Shown here piece after piece: positions 1 to 5,217 of a DNA stretch of 7,223 nucleotides (its first letter is position 1; each line of letters begins with the position of its first letter). The translations under genes and the position numbers were made by a program. The notes under the pieces were generated by a model. That model saw only the letters and a list, made by a program, of their open reading frames with translations. It did no database searches and was not told the origin of the DNA. The DNA is from Candidatus Nitrosymbiomonas sp. (GTDB taxonomy: Bacteria > Sysuimicrobiota > Sysuimicrobiia > Sysuimicrobiales > Humicultoraceae): assembly GCA_020724185.1 (NCBI GenBank), contig DYHL01000099.1, positions 1-7,223 on the forward strand. The letters are read 5' to 3'.

Positions 1-552
1 CGCTTCCTCTAAGGGACCGCTGCCCGGTCCGGAGACCTGCGCGCCAAGGGACTCTCGAATACCGGCGACCACGTCGCCCGAGAGGCCTGGCAGCGCCAGT
101 TCTCCCTGCGGCACCCACAGCACCTGGGCGAGGCCGCGGTTTTCGGGCCGCGCCAGGCCGCGCCCGGGCGGGTTGTGCGTCAGGAGTTGACGCACACGAT
201 CGTCGGCCGCGTCACCTTCGGCCAGACGCACGAACCGGCCTCGCTCCCGGCGCTCGAGCTCGGCGGTGGGCCGGTCCAGGAATCGCTTGGTCAGCCGGTA
301 GTCGGCGCGGTCGTGCGCGAACTCCACCGTGACCGTGGGCGCCAGAACGCGACCCCATGGACGAAGCGCTTCCACGTCTCTGCCGGTCACGCGGTGCCCG
401 TCAAGGAGCCCGCGCAGCAGGGCCTCGAACAGGGTGGACTTGCCGGTGGCGTTGGGCGCGTGGAGCACATTTAGACCATCTCCAAACGGTCCCACCTGCA
501 CGGCGTCGGCGAAACACCGCCAGCCCTGCACGCGGATCGTGCGGAGAATCAC
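1..552 (-). CDS. SbcC/Rad50-like DNA repair ATPase, N-terminal part (cut by window edge)
   Basis: This is the first 184 codons of an ABC-type SMC/Rad50-like ATPase, which would work with an SbcD/Mre11 nuclease on DNA ends in the cytoplasm. The N-terminus reads VILRTIRVQGWRCF, a strand-rich start usual for this group. The Walker A loop is at residues 32-40 (APNATGKST; K38, S39), and the Q-loop is VPQGE around Q149. The GTG start overlaps the stop of the upstream nuclease gene in a shared GTGA (549-552), so the two are almost certainly translationally coupled. The coiled coil, signature motif, Walker B and C-terminus lie beyond position 1. Two glycines of the usual GPNGSGKST are alanine (A32, A35), but the GKST core is intact. 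The family call is firm. Whether it is SbcC proper or the shorter YhaN-like type cannot be decided from this part. Confidence 0.85.
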   Translation of the reverse strand, partial: MILRTIRVQGWRCFADAVQVGPFGDGLNVLHAPNATGKSTLFEALLRGLLDGHRVTGRDVEALRPWGRVLAPTVTVEFAHDRADYRLTKRFLDRPTAELERRERGRFVRLAEGDAADDRVRQLLTHNPPGRGLARPENRGLAQVLWVPQGELALPGLSGDVVAGIRESLGAQVSGPGSGPLEEA

Positions 553-1745
553 CGCCGGGCCTCGCCGGCGCCAGGCGCGGCGGAAAGCGCGTAGAGCTCC
601 CGGAGGGCCCGGGAGGCAACCTCGAAAGACGCCCCCTCCGGCCGCACCCCCTCGTACGCGGGGTCAGCAAGCTGCCGGAGTCGATCGGCAGCATCCCGCA
701 CCACGCCCACGGGCAGACCGGCCGTCCAGCTCTCATCCCCAGGGAACGGTCGCAGCCGTGATGCATCCACGCGACCGTGCAGGAACCGGGACGCGATGAT
801 CTCCTCGATGCGCGCTAGTTCGTCCTGATCCGCCGCGGCGAGAAGGCCGGTGACGCGCACCTCCAGCAAGGTCGCCGCGGCATCCCCCAGCGTTTCGATC
901 CTTGCTCGAAGGCGCGGCAGGTCGCCGGGCTCGCGCAGCTCCGCTTCAAACACGGTCCAGGCAAGGCGGCCGGTGCGCACGGGCGTGATCACCGGCGTCA
1001 CCCCGGCCCCCGCGATCTCCACGATCAGCGCGTTCCCGCTGTCACGCTCGCCAAACCTGGTTGTCTCGTGGGTGCCGGAATAGGCCGCGCGGATCGCACC
1101 ATCGGGGGACGTGTAGGTTGTCGTGGAGTGCCAGTGGCCGAGCGCCAGGTAGTCGAGCCCTGCGCGCTCGGCGGCGCTGCGCGGGATGGGATAGTCGGGT
1201 TCTTCTTGATGGACGCCCTCCACCGTCCCGTGCGCGAGGCCGATTCGGATACCGTTCGCCCCGCGCGAGTTCTCCCCGCGTGGGGGAATCCAGGCGGTAG
1301 GGTCTTTGCCAGAGTGCTTCGTGCGGATCGGGCACGGGAACAGAACGCCCCCGGGAAGATCCACCGGCTTCTCCTCGGTGAGCAGTTGCACCGCTGCGGT
1401 CGAACGGGTTGTCCCGTCGCGGTCCGGTGCGCTTGCTCCCTGCCTCCAGGCCGGGTGTTCCCACACCGAGCCCGGCACCAACGGGTCATGGTTGCCAGGG
1501 ATGACGTAAACGGGACCCGCGAACTCGGCCAGGATGTCGGCCACCTTCTGCACAAGGACGCGGTCTACCCCGTTATCCTCAAAGGTATCCCCGGCGATCA
1601 GAATGAACTCGGCGCCGGCGGCGCGGGCCTCCTGGACCACCCGTCGCGCGGCGGCCAGGCGCTCCTCCCGCACGCGGGCCGCGGCGTCGCCCGCATGTGC
1701 GACCCGCATGCCTATCTGCCAGTCGGCCGTGTGGAGGAACTTCAC
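549..1745 (-). CDS. SbcD/Mre11-like metallophosphoesterase (DNA repair exonuclease)
   Basis: A 398-residue calcineurin-like phosphoesterase, predicted to be the nuclease subunit of an SbcCD/Mre11-Rad50-type complex acting on DNA ends. The motifs occur in family order: TADWQ at residues 6-10 (D8), GDTFED at 52-57 (D53), GNHD at 84-87 (N85, H86), AHG with H172, and GHWH at 203-206, followed by YSGTHE (222-227), the usual edge of the catalytic core. The remaining ~170 residues form the capping and partner-binding region. The first metal motif is D-x-Q rather than D-x-H; I recall the same Q in relatives of this subgroup, so it need not mean loss of activity. The start is GTG at 1743-1745 with a near-perfect AGGAGG five bases upstream (1751-1756). 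The gene ends in the ATPase start. Family call secure; exact substrate inferred. Confidence 0.9.
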   Translation of the reverse strand: MKFLHTADWQIGMRVAHAGDAAARVREERLAAARRVVQEARAAGAEFILIAGDTFEDNGVDRVLVQKVADILAEFAGPVYVIPGNHDPLVPGSVWEHPAWRQGASAPDRDGTTRSTAAVQLLTEEKPVDLPGGVLFPCPIRTKHSGKDPTAWIPPRGENSRGANGIRIGLAHGTVEGVHQEEPDYPIPRSAAERAGLDYLALGHWHSTTTYTSPDGAIRAAYSGTHETTRFGERDSGNALIVEIAGAGVTPVITPVRTGRLAWTVFEAELREPGDLPRLRARIETLGDAAATLLEVRVTGLLAAADQDELARIEEIIASRFLHGRVDASRLRPFPGDESWTAGLPVGVVRDAADRLRQLADPAYEGVRPEGASFEVASRALRELYALSAAPGAGEARR

Positions 1746-1750
1746 CGGGT

Positions 1751-1756
1751 CCTCCT
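1751..1756 (-). promoter_or_regulatory. Ribosome-binding site of the SbcD-like gene
   Basis: AGGAGG on the minus strand, five bases before the GTG at 1745. It decides in favour of the GTG start over internal codons. Confidence 0.75.
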
Positions 1757-1891
1757 ATTGGGAATCCGGTCGCAGGTGCTGGATTCTGAACCGGCCCAGA
1801 TTCCGTGGACGCGTTCTTGGATTCGCTGATCGGGCCGTCCCCGCCTGCACGACGGTCGCGCGGATCGCCCCATGGCATGGATCACTTCAGC

Positions 1892-2137
1892 TCAAGGACC
1901 CCCGCCAAACGTCTGAGGGTCTCGTACACGTCGCACGCGGCGGGCATCCGTGATGCCCACGCCGCGTCCCGCCCGACGCAGAAGAGCCAGCCATAGATCT
2001 CGATCCACCATTGTGACTTGGCGCTCTCCTGCGACGATGGTGACGGGCGTACCCTTGCTCGCGGCCTCAAAGAGGCGAGCGAACTCCCTTCGCGCTCTGC
2101 TGGTACCCGCAACAATGGTTTCGGCAGGAATGGGCAT
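1892..2137 (-). CDS. Phd/YefM-family antitoxin-like protein, 3' end probably frameshifted
   Basis: An 81-codon frame starting at ATG 2135-2137 with AAGGGG eight to nine bases upstream. Its N-terminal half fits the Phd/YefM fold: a short first strand (PIPAETIV), a helix (RARREFARLFEAASKG), then the strand pair PVTIVAGERQVTMVDRDLW, matching the usual pattern of 'G-x-PV-x-I...G-x-x-V-x-(M/L)V'. Such proteins bind a partner toxin and repress their own promoter. The last 13 codons (RRVRDPQTFGGGP) are arginine-rich and poor in G/C third positions. The next frame from about 1950 down to the TGA at 1882-1884 instead reads DVYETLRRLAGVLELK with strongly G/C third positions, so the true C-terminus is probably in that frame. 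An upstream in-frame start at 2185 would put the promoter inside the gene and is disfavoured. No toxin gene adjoins it. Confidence 0.65.
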   Translation of the reverse strand: MPIPAETIVAGTSRARREFARLFEAASKGTPVTIVAGERQVTMVDRDLWLALLRRAGRGVGITDARRVRRVRDPQTFGGGP

Positions 2138-2156
2138 GGGTTGCACCCCTTGGATT

Positions 2157-2185
2157 CTTGTACCATGAGTGGTATGGATTATCAA
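2157..2185 (-). promoter_or_regulatory. Sigma-70-type promoter of the antitoxin-like gene
   Basis: On the minus strand TTGATA (2180-2185) is followed after exactly 17 bases by TACAAG (2157-2162), with a TG one base upstream as in extended -10 elements. The predicted transcription start lies about 10-15 bases before the antitoxin start codon, giving a very short leader. The -35 matches 5/6 and the -10 4/6 of the consensus. No transcript data. Confidence 0.5.
2161..2174. promoter_or_regulatory. Palindrome between -35 and -10, candidate antitoxin operator
   Basis: TACCATGAGTGGTA is a perfect 5-base inverted repeat around a 4-base centre and lies inside the -35/-10 spacer of the antitoxin promoter. 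Phd/YefM antitoxins repress their own operons by binding short palindromes overlapping the promoter, so position and form fit. The binding itself is inferred. Confidence 0.4.
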
Positions 2186-2194
2186 TAAGGAAGC

Positions 2195-2212
2195 CGTACG
2201 GGTTTCGGTACG
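2195..2212. repeat. Short inverted repeat CGTAC-N8-GTACG
   Basis: Arms CGTAC (2195-2199) and GTACG (2208-2212). It lies 19-36 bases past the stop of the secreted-protein gene and just upstream of the antitoxin -35. On the minus strand it is followed by GCTTCCTTATT, so it could be a weak terminator for the upstream operon, or a second GTAC-type operator. The stem is short and neither role is secure. Confidence 0.2.
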
Positions 2213-2230
2213 ATATGGTTCTCTGATTGC

Positions 2231-2950
2231 TCAGCGAAAGTACCAGGCGACCATGATGTCGTCCCGTTGGGTCGGCTCGAAGTCCTTCAGACGCCACACC
2301 AGACGAGTGCCTTCCCGCTTTGCTCCCGAAGGCCTGACCAGAAACTCCCTGTGATGGTCCTGCCGGGGTTTCGTGCCCAGCCCGATCACTCGCCGGATAT
2401 CGACTGACCCCAGATCCACGCTCACCGTTGCCCCGCCGATGCGCCCCTTCCAGTTCGCGCCCGTGCTGAGGATGTAGGTGAACCACCGCACGCCTTCGAC
2501 GTTCTCGCTGAGCTGAACCTCATAGTCATTGCGGATCTGCTTGGTCTCACCGGCGTCAAACGTTACGTCCTTCATCCACCAGATGAAGAACCCGCCGACG
2601 TCACCGTCAGATGTGAGCACCACCCGGCGCACCGTCACCGGCTGGCCGTTCACCGTTGAGGTGAACCGCCGGATCAGCCCGCGCTCACCAACGTCGCCGC
2701 CGGTGTCTTCGGGGAACCCTATCCGGACGCGCTGCCTGGGCCCTTCGTTGCGAAGCACAAACCGGCACGTAACGCGGGCCGCATCGCCCACAATCCGCGC
2801 GTCAATAACCTCGGCCACCATGCGGATGTCCTTGTTTGGCCTGGGGCCCGGGAAGACGCTGCCGCTGGCGCCGAAACTCGTGTCGTTGGCCCACGCGGCA
2901 GGGGCAATCGCCAGCAGAGCGGTCATCCCGATCAACAGGATTTGTCTCAT
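2231..2950 (-). CDS. Secreted protein resembling DUF4424
   Basis: A 239-residue exported protein of unknown function. The N-terminus is a clear Sec signal peptide: MRQ, a hydrophobic run ILLIGMTALLAIAPA, then AWA cut before N22. The mature part is strand-rich without further membrane segments. Features resembling DUF4424 are the mature start NDTS, the KDIRM segment (40-44) followed by a strand with a conserved R-x-x-F-x-x-x-N (RFVLRN, 63-68), the F-P-E-D segment (79-82), and YILSTGANWKGRIG (159-172), close to the TGANWKGPIG motif I recall for that family. There is a single cysteine (C62). The ATG (2948-2950) overlaps the stop of the upstream protease gene in ATGA, with GAGG about 11 bases upstream, so translation is coupled. 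Likely periplasmic or surface-exposed. The family link is from memory and moderate. Confidence 0.75.
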   Translation of the reverse strand: MRQILLIGMTALLAIAPAAWANDTSFGASGSVFPGPRPNKDIRMVAEVIDARIVGDAARVTCRFVLRNEGPRQRVRIGFPEDTGGDVGERGLIRRFTSTVNGQPVTVRRVVLTSDGDVGGFFIWWMKDVTFDAGETKQIRNDYEVQLSENVEGVRWFTYILSTGANWKGRIGGATVSVDLGSVDIRRVIGLGTKPRQDHHREFLVRPSGAKREGTRLVWRLKDFEPTQRDDIMVAWYFR

Positions 2951-3300
2951 GCGAGCATCATCCTCATGGGCTGTAACTGTCGTGTAAATGGATTAAGGAC
3001 GAGCCCCAGAATCTCCAAGGTAACCGTGCCAAGCAGAGCCTCGTCGCCGGGCTCGCCGAGGATCACGGGCGTGTGTCCCTGTCCCTGCGGTAACGAGATG
3101 TGGCACTCGGACACCCGACGCTCAACCGTAGTGCCGTCCGCCAGAGAAAACGTCATGGCCCGCGTCGCGGCCAGCCCTATTGATTGCCAGATATCGTGGG
3201 GGAGCAGCGTGTAGGTCGCTCCGCTGTCCACCAGGAAGAGCACGGTTGCCCGCTGGCCGCCGGGACCGGCAATGGTTCCCTCGACATGCGTCATGCCCAC
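2947..3300 (-). CDS. Retropepsin-like (clan AA) aspartic protease
   Basis: A small single-domain aspartyl protease of about 117 residues, the length of the bacterial clan AA/COG5550 group; like retropepsins it would have to dimerise to build an active site. With the start at GTG 3298-3300 (MGMTHVEG) the catalytic D25-S-G-A motif sits in FLVDSGATYTLLP, and the second conserved element ALLGTVTLEILGLVLNP begins at residue 88. No signal peptide, so cytoplasmic. GTG 3300 has AGGGG eight bases upstream and gives the N-terminus I recall for the family; GTG at 3309 and ATG at 3294 are alternatives. It lies 59-68 bases after the ferredoxin-like gene and overlaps the secreted-protein gene by ATGA. The natural substrate is unknown; fold and catalytic motif are clear. 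Confidence 0.85.
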   Translation of the reverse strand: MGMTHVEGTIAGPGGQRATVLFLVDSGATYTLLPHDIWQSIGLAATRAMTFSLADGTTVERRVSECHISLPQGQGHTPVILGEPGDEALLGTVTLEILGLVLNPFTRQLQPMRMMLA

Positions 3301-3368
3301 CGAGTCCACCCCTGCCCCTATGATCGTCCGGCGGGGTCGCCTTGTGAAGCCCTGGTGTGCAAAGGCAC

Positions 3369-4118
3369 CTACGAAGCGATTCTCCCGTCAATCCCCACGA
3401 CGACCACCTCAGGCGCGATGCCGGTGCCCGACTGCCTTGCCGCGTCCTCGACCATTCGGAAAAGCCCCGAGCAACAAGGCACGACCATGACTGCCACGGT
3501 CAGCGACCTGACGTTGTTCAGCCGCAGGATCTCGGCCATCTTCTCCACGTAGCCCCTTGTGTCGTCGAGCTTGGGGCAGGCGATGACGAGTTTCTTCCCC
3601 TTGAGCAGGTCCTGGTGGAAGCTCCCCAGCGCAAACGCGGTGCAGTCCGCCGCGACCAGGAGATCGGCGTTCTGCAAATAGGGGGCCAGTGGCGAGACCA
3701 GGTGGAGCTGCACCGGCCACTGGGTCAGCTCAGACCGTCCGGGCACGGTCCGCTCGTCGGATGCGGGATCCCTCTCGATTGTGATGGCTCGGCTGCCCGG
3801 GCAAGCTCCGTGGAACTCCAGCGGCGCCCCGTGGACCTGGCGGGCCGCCTCCTCGCCGCGCGTCCTCAGCACGTGCGCGTGCGTCACCCTCGGATCGTAG
3901 GCCTCGCCCTCGCGCTCCACGATCTTGAGCGCGCCCGGCGCGCAGACGTCGAGGCACGCTCCCATGCCATCGCAGTAGATCTCGCGGACGAGAACCGCCT
4001 TGCCTTCCTCGTCAAGCTTCAGGGCGCCCTCCATGCAGGCCGTCGTGCACAGCCCACAGCCGTTGCAGAGATCCCGGTCAATCTCGATGATCTTCCTCTT
4101 GGCAACCATGGTTGGCAT
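3369..4118 (-). CDS. 4Fe-4S ferredoxin-like protein with a cysteine-rich C-terminal domain
   Basis: A 249-residue cytoplasmic iron-sulfur protein. Residues 18-28 hold a classical CX2CX2CX3 C cluster site (C18, C21, C24, C28). The second half of the ferredoxin module is CDGMGACLDVC (C49, C55, C59), a CX5CX3C spacing that lacks the usual fourth cysteine. The rest (about 100-249) is a separate domain with conserved-looking cysteines: ACPGSRA (C106), LVAADCTAF (C159), VIACPKLDD (C181) and VVPCCSGL (C215, C216). I recall this architecture in anaerobes beside Crp/Fnr-type regulators and hydroxylamine reductase (Hcp), but the reaction is unknown to me; electron transfer or nitrosative/oxidative defence are guesses. 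The ATG at 4118 has GGAGG(AG) eight bases upstream. It follows the regulator gene after 110 bases that contain an FNR/HcpR-type palindrome. Confidence 0.85.
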   Translation of the reverse strand: MPTMVAKRKIIEIDRDLCNGCGLCTTACMEGALKLDEEGKAVLVREIYCDGMGACLDVCAPGALKIVEREGEAYDPRVTHAHVLRTRGEEAARQVHGAPLEFHGACPGSRAITIERDPASDERTVPGRSELTQWPVQLHLVSPLAPYLQNADLLVAADCTAFALGSFHQDLLKGKKLVIACPKLDDTRGYVEKMAEILRLNNVRSLTVAVMVVPCCSGLFRMVEDAARQSGTGIAPEVVVVGIDGRIAS

Positions 4119-4152
4119 TGTACAGACTCCTCCCTCACCGGATGACAGCCTG

Positions 4153-4158
4153 ATTCCA
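4153..4158 (-). promoter_or_regulatory. Candidate -10 element of the ferredoxin-like gene
   Basis: TGGAAT on the minus strand (4/6 to TATAAT). With a start of transcription at about 4146, the palindrome at 4181-4194 is centred at -41.5, the class II position used by FNR/CRP activators, and no good -35 is needed. Chosen by geometry, so partly circular. Confidence 0.4.
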
Positions 4159-4180
4159 CCACAAGTGGCAGGGGGTGTCT

Positions 4181-4194
4181 TTGACCTGGGTCAA
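4181..4194. promoter_or_regulatory. FNR/HcpR-type operator palindrome
   Basis: TTGACCTGGGTCAA is a perfect inverted repeat (TTGACC-TG-GGTCAA) with the 14-base layout of FNR boxes (TTGAT-N4-ATCAA). It is the only such site I see in the window and lies in the 110-base gap between the Crp/Fnr gene and the ferredoxin-like gene, 63 bases before the latter's start. The neighbouring regulator carries E170-x-x-S173-R174 in its recognition helix, the residues FNR uses to read TTGA half-sites, so it is the natural ligand. Confidence 0.7.
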
Positions 4195-4228
4195 GAGGTG
4201 GTAGGGGAGGTCGTTCAGACGGTCCGGC

Positions 4229-4849
4229 TCATTCCCCGGCTTCTGCCATGAGCCGCTCGCGATCCTCGACCCGGATGGACGCGCCGCGCACCTCGATCAG
4301 CCCGTCTATCTGAAGCTGCCTGAGGGTCCGAGAAAGGGTCTCGCCCGCGGTACCCAGGAGCCGGGCCAGTTCCCCTTTCTTCATCTTGAGGTTGACGACG
4401 CAGGGTTGCGTTCCGGCGCAGTTGGCGCACAGATATCGCGCCAGGCGTTGGCGGACGGTGCGCAGCCCGAGACTCTCCAGGCGGCCGCCCAGAAGGAGGC
4501 ACTTGCGCGCCATGAGGTCAATGAAGAAGCGCGCCGCCTCCGGATGCGTTTCAACCGCCCGGAGGATGCTGGCGGCGTCGAACGACAACGCCAGGGTCTC
4601 CTTCACGGCCTCGGCCGTGAACGGATAGCGCCCGCCCGCGAAGGCCACCGCCTCACCCAGGAAGTCCCCGGCGCCGAATCTCGCCACCTCGAGCTCCCTG
4701 CCCTGCTCGTCCATCTTGTACACGCGGACGCCGCCAGAGACGATGTGAAAGAACTCCCTGGCCGGTGACTCGGCCAGGAACAGAAGATTCCCCGCGGCAT
4801 AGCTTCGGCGCGTGCCCAGGGATTTGATCCGCGGACTGGGTCTGCTCAT
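4229..4849 (-). CDS. Crp/Fnr-family transcriptional regulator (HcpR-like?)
   Basis: A 206-residue regulator with the standard order: cyclic-nucleotide-binding-like beta-barrel (about 18-95, with FFHIVSGGVRVYKMDEQGRE and FGAGDFLGE), dimerisation helix (about 100-140), and winged helix-turn-helix (about 155-200: KKGELARLLGTAGETLSRTL). E170, S173 and R174 match FNR's DNA-reading residues. The N-terminal cysteine cluster of true FNR is absent, so it is not an FNR-type oxygen sensor. Instead C141, C144 and C150 (CANCAGTQPC) lie between the dimerisation helix and the DNA-binding domain, with C117 in the helix. The link to a ferredoxin-like gene and a TTGACC palindrome suggests an HcpR-like regulator of nitrosative or redox stress; the ligand cannot be read from sequence. 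The start ATG at 4849 has AGGGG eight bases upstream, within a small hairpin. Confidence 0.9.
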   Translation of the reverse strand: MSRPSPRIKSLGTRRSYAAGNLLFLAESPAREFFHIVSGGVRVYKMDEQGRELEVARFGAGDFLGEAVAFAGGRYPFTAEAVKETLALSFDAASILRAVETHPEAARFFIDLMARKCLLLGGRLESLGLRTVRQRLARYLCANCAGTQPCVVNLKMKKGELARLLGTAGETLSRTLRQLQIDGLIEVRGASIRVEDRERLMAEAGE

Positions 4850-4850
4850 G

Positions 4851-4863
4851 GAGGGTTCCCCTC
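4851..4863 (-). promoter_or_regulatory. Hairpin covering the ribosome-binding site of the Crp/Fnr gene
   Basis: On the minus strand GAGGG-GAA-CCCTC forms a 5-base stem with a 3-base loop and ends two bases before the ATG at 4849. The strand that pairs contains the AGGGG Shine-Dalgarno, so the stem would hide it. The stem is short and may be fortuitous. Confidence 0.35.
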
Positions 4864-4865
4864 TC

Positions 4866-4943
4866 CTATCCCGCGCGTGCCGCAGCGTACTGCCGGCGAC
4901 GCTTGGCGATGGTCTGCAGGTGGACCTCGACGTGTTTCACCAT
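4866..4943 (-). CDS. Possible small ORF or leader peptide upstream of the Crp/Fnr gene
   Basis: A 25-codon frame reading MVKHVEVHLQTIAK, then RRRQYAAARAG and TAG. The start ATG (4941-4943) has AAGGTGG nine bases upstream, and an in-frame TAG shortly before rules out a longer frame through it. Most third positions are G or C, as in the real genes here. The stop is only three bases before the hairpin that covers the regulator's ribosome-binding site. The product is basic and I do not recognise it; it could be a leader, a true microprotein, a gene remnant or chance. Confidence 0.3.
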   Translation of the reverse strand: MVKHVEVHLQTIAKRRRQYAAARAG

Positions 4944-5217
4944 GTGGCACTACCACCTTCGCCTGGAGAACGCCGTGTCTAGGTGGGCTCAGCATGATAC
5001 CTCTGGCATGCCCTTGTCTATCGGATCCTTGGTTCCTATCTGTCCACCATTCCCCTCCTGAACCGTGGTTCCGCAATCCTGTTCACGACGCTAGGCGCAG
5101 CCTTGCGCAGTGATCTACTGCATCAAAGTATGGCAGGTCGTGTGCGCCACGTGTGGAATGGTACATCCCAGCGGATTCGTGCAGCTAACACGACCGAACT
5201 GGAAAGGGCGACTGATC

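Larger units (their letters stand above)
4850..5217. other. Divergent intergenic region between the regulator and the substrate-binding protein gene
   Basis: About 370 bases separating two divergently oriented genes. On the minus side they hold a possible 25-codon leader ORF (4866-4943) and a hairpin over the regulator's ribosome-binding site (4851-4863). At 5095-5108 there is a 5-base-stem inverted repeat (GCGCA-N4-TGCGC) with no T-run. No second TTGACC-type palindrome, tRNA or convincing sigma-70 promoter was found, and longer open frames here look like chance. The substrate-binding protein frame stays open upstream to a GTG at 5110, but the signal peptide places its start at 5218. Confidence 0.5.

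Noticed and set aside
329..799. Overlapping plus-strand frames rich in Arg and Pro near the left edge
   Set aside because: Low-complexity R/P-rich translations typical of the reverse of GC-rich coding sequence; the minus strand shows Walker A and phosphoesterase genes.
1068..1829. 253-codon plus-strand frame opposite the SbcD-like gene
   Set aside because: Mirrors a gene with complete phosphoesterase motifs, has no recognisable domain, and runs past the start of that gene into the gap.
3350..3367. GGTGTGCAAAGGCACC hairpin between the iron-sulfur and protease genes as a terminator
   Set aside because: Four pairs plus one wobble and no following T-run; too weak to separate the genes.
3357..4145. 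262-codon plus-strand frame opposite the iron-sulfur protein gene
   Set aside because: The minus strand has two clear cysteine-cluster motifs and a strong ribosome-binding site; the plus frame is a shadow.
4846..5076. 76-codon minus-strand frame ending in the regulator start
   Set aside because: No family resemblance. The alternative 25-codon frame in the same bases has the better ribosome-binding site and third-position pattern.
5095..5108. GCGCA-N4-TGCGC inverted repeat as a terminator or operator
   Set aside because: Five-base stem, no T-run, no gene ending nearby, no second copy seen.
5112..5127. TGATCTACTGCATCA as a second regulator site
   Set aside because: Arms of only four bases with a 7-base spacer, which fits neither the FNR (N4) nor the CRP (N6) layout.
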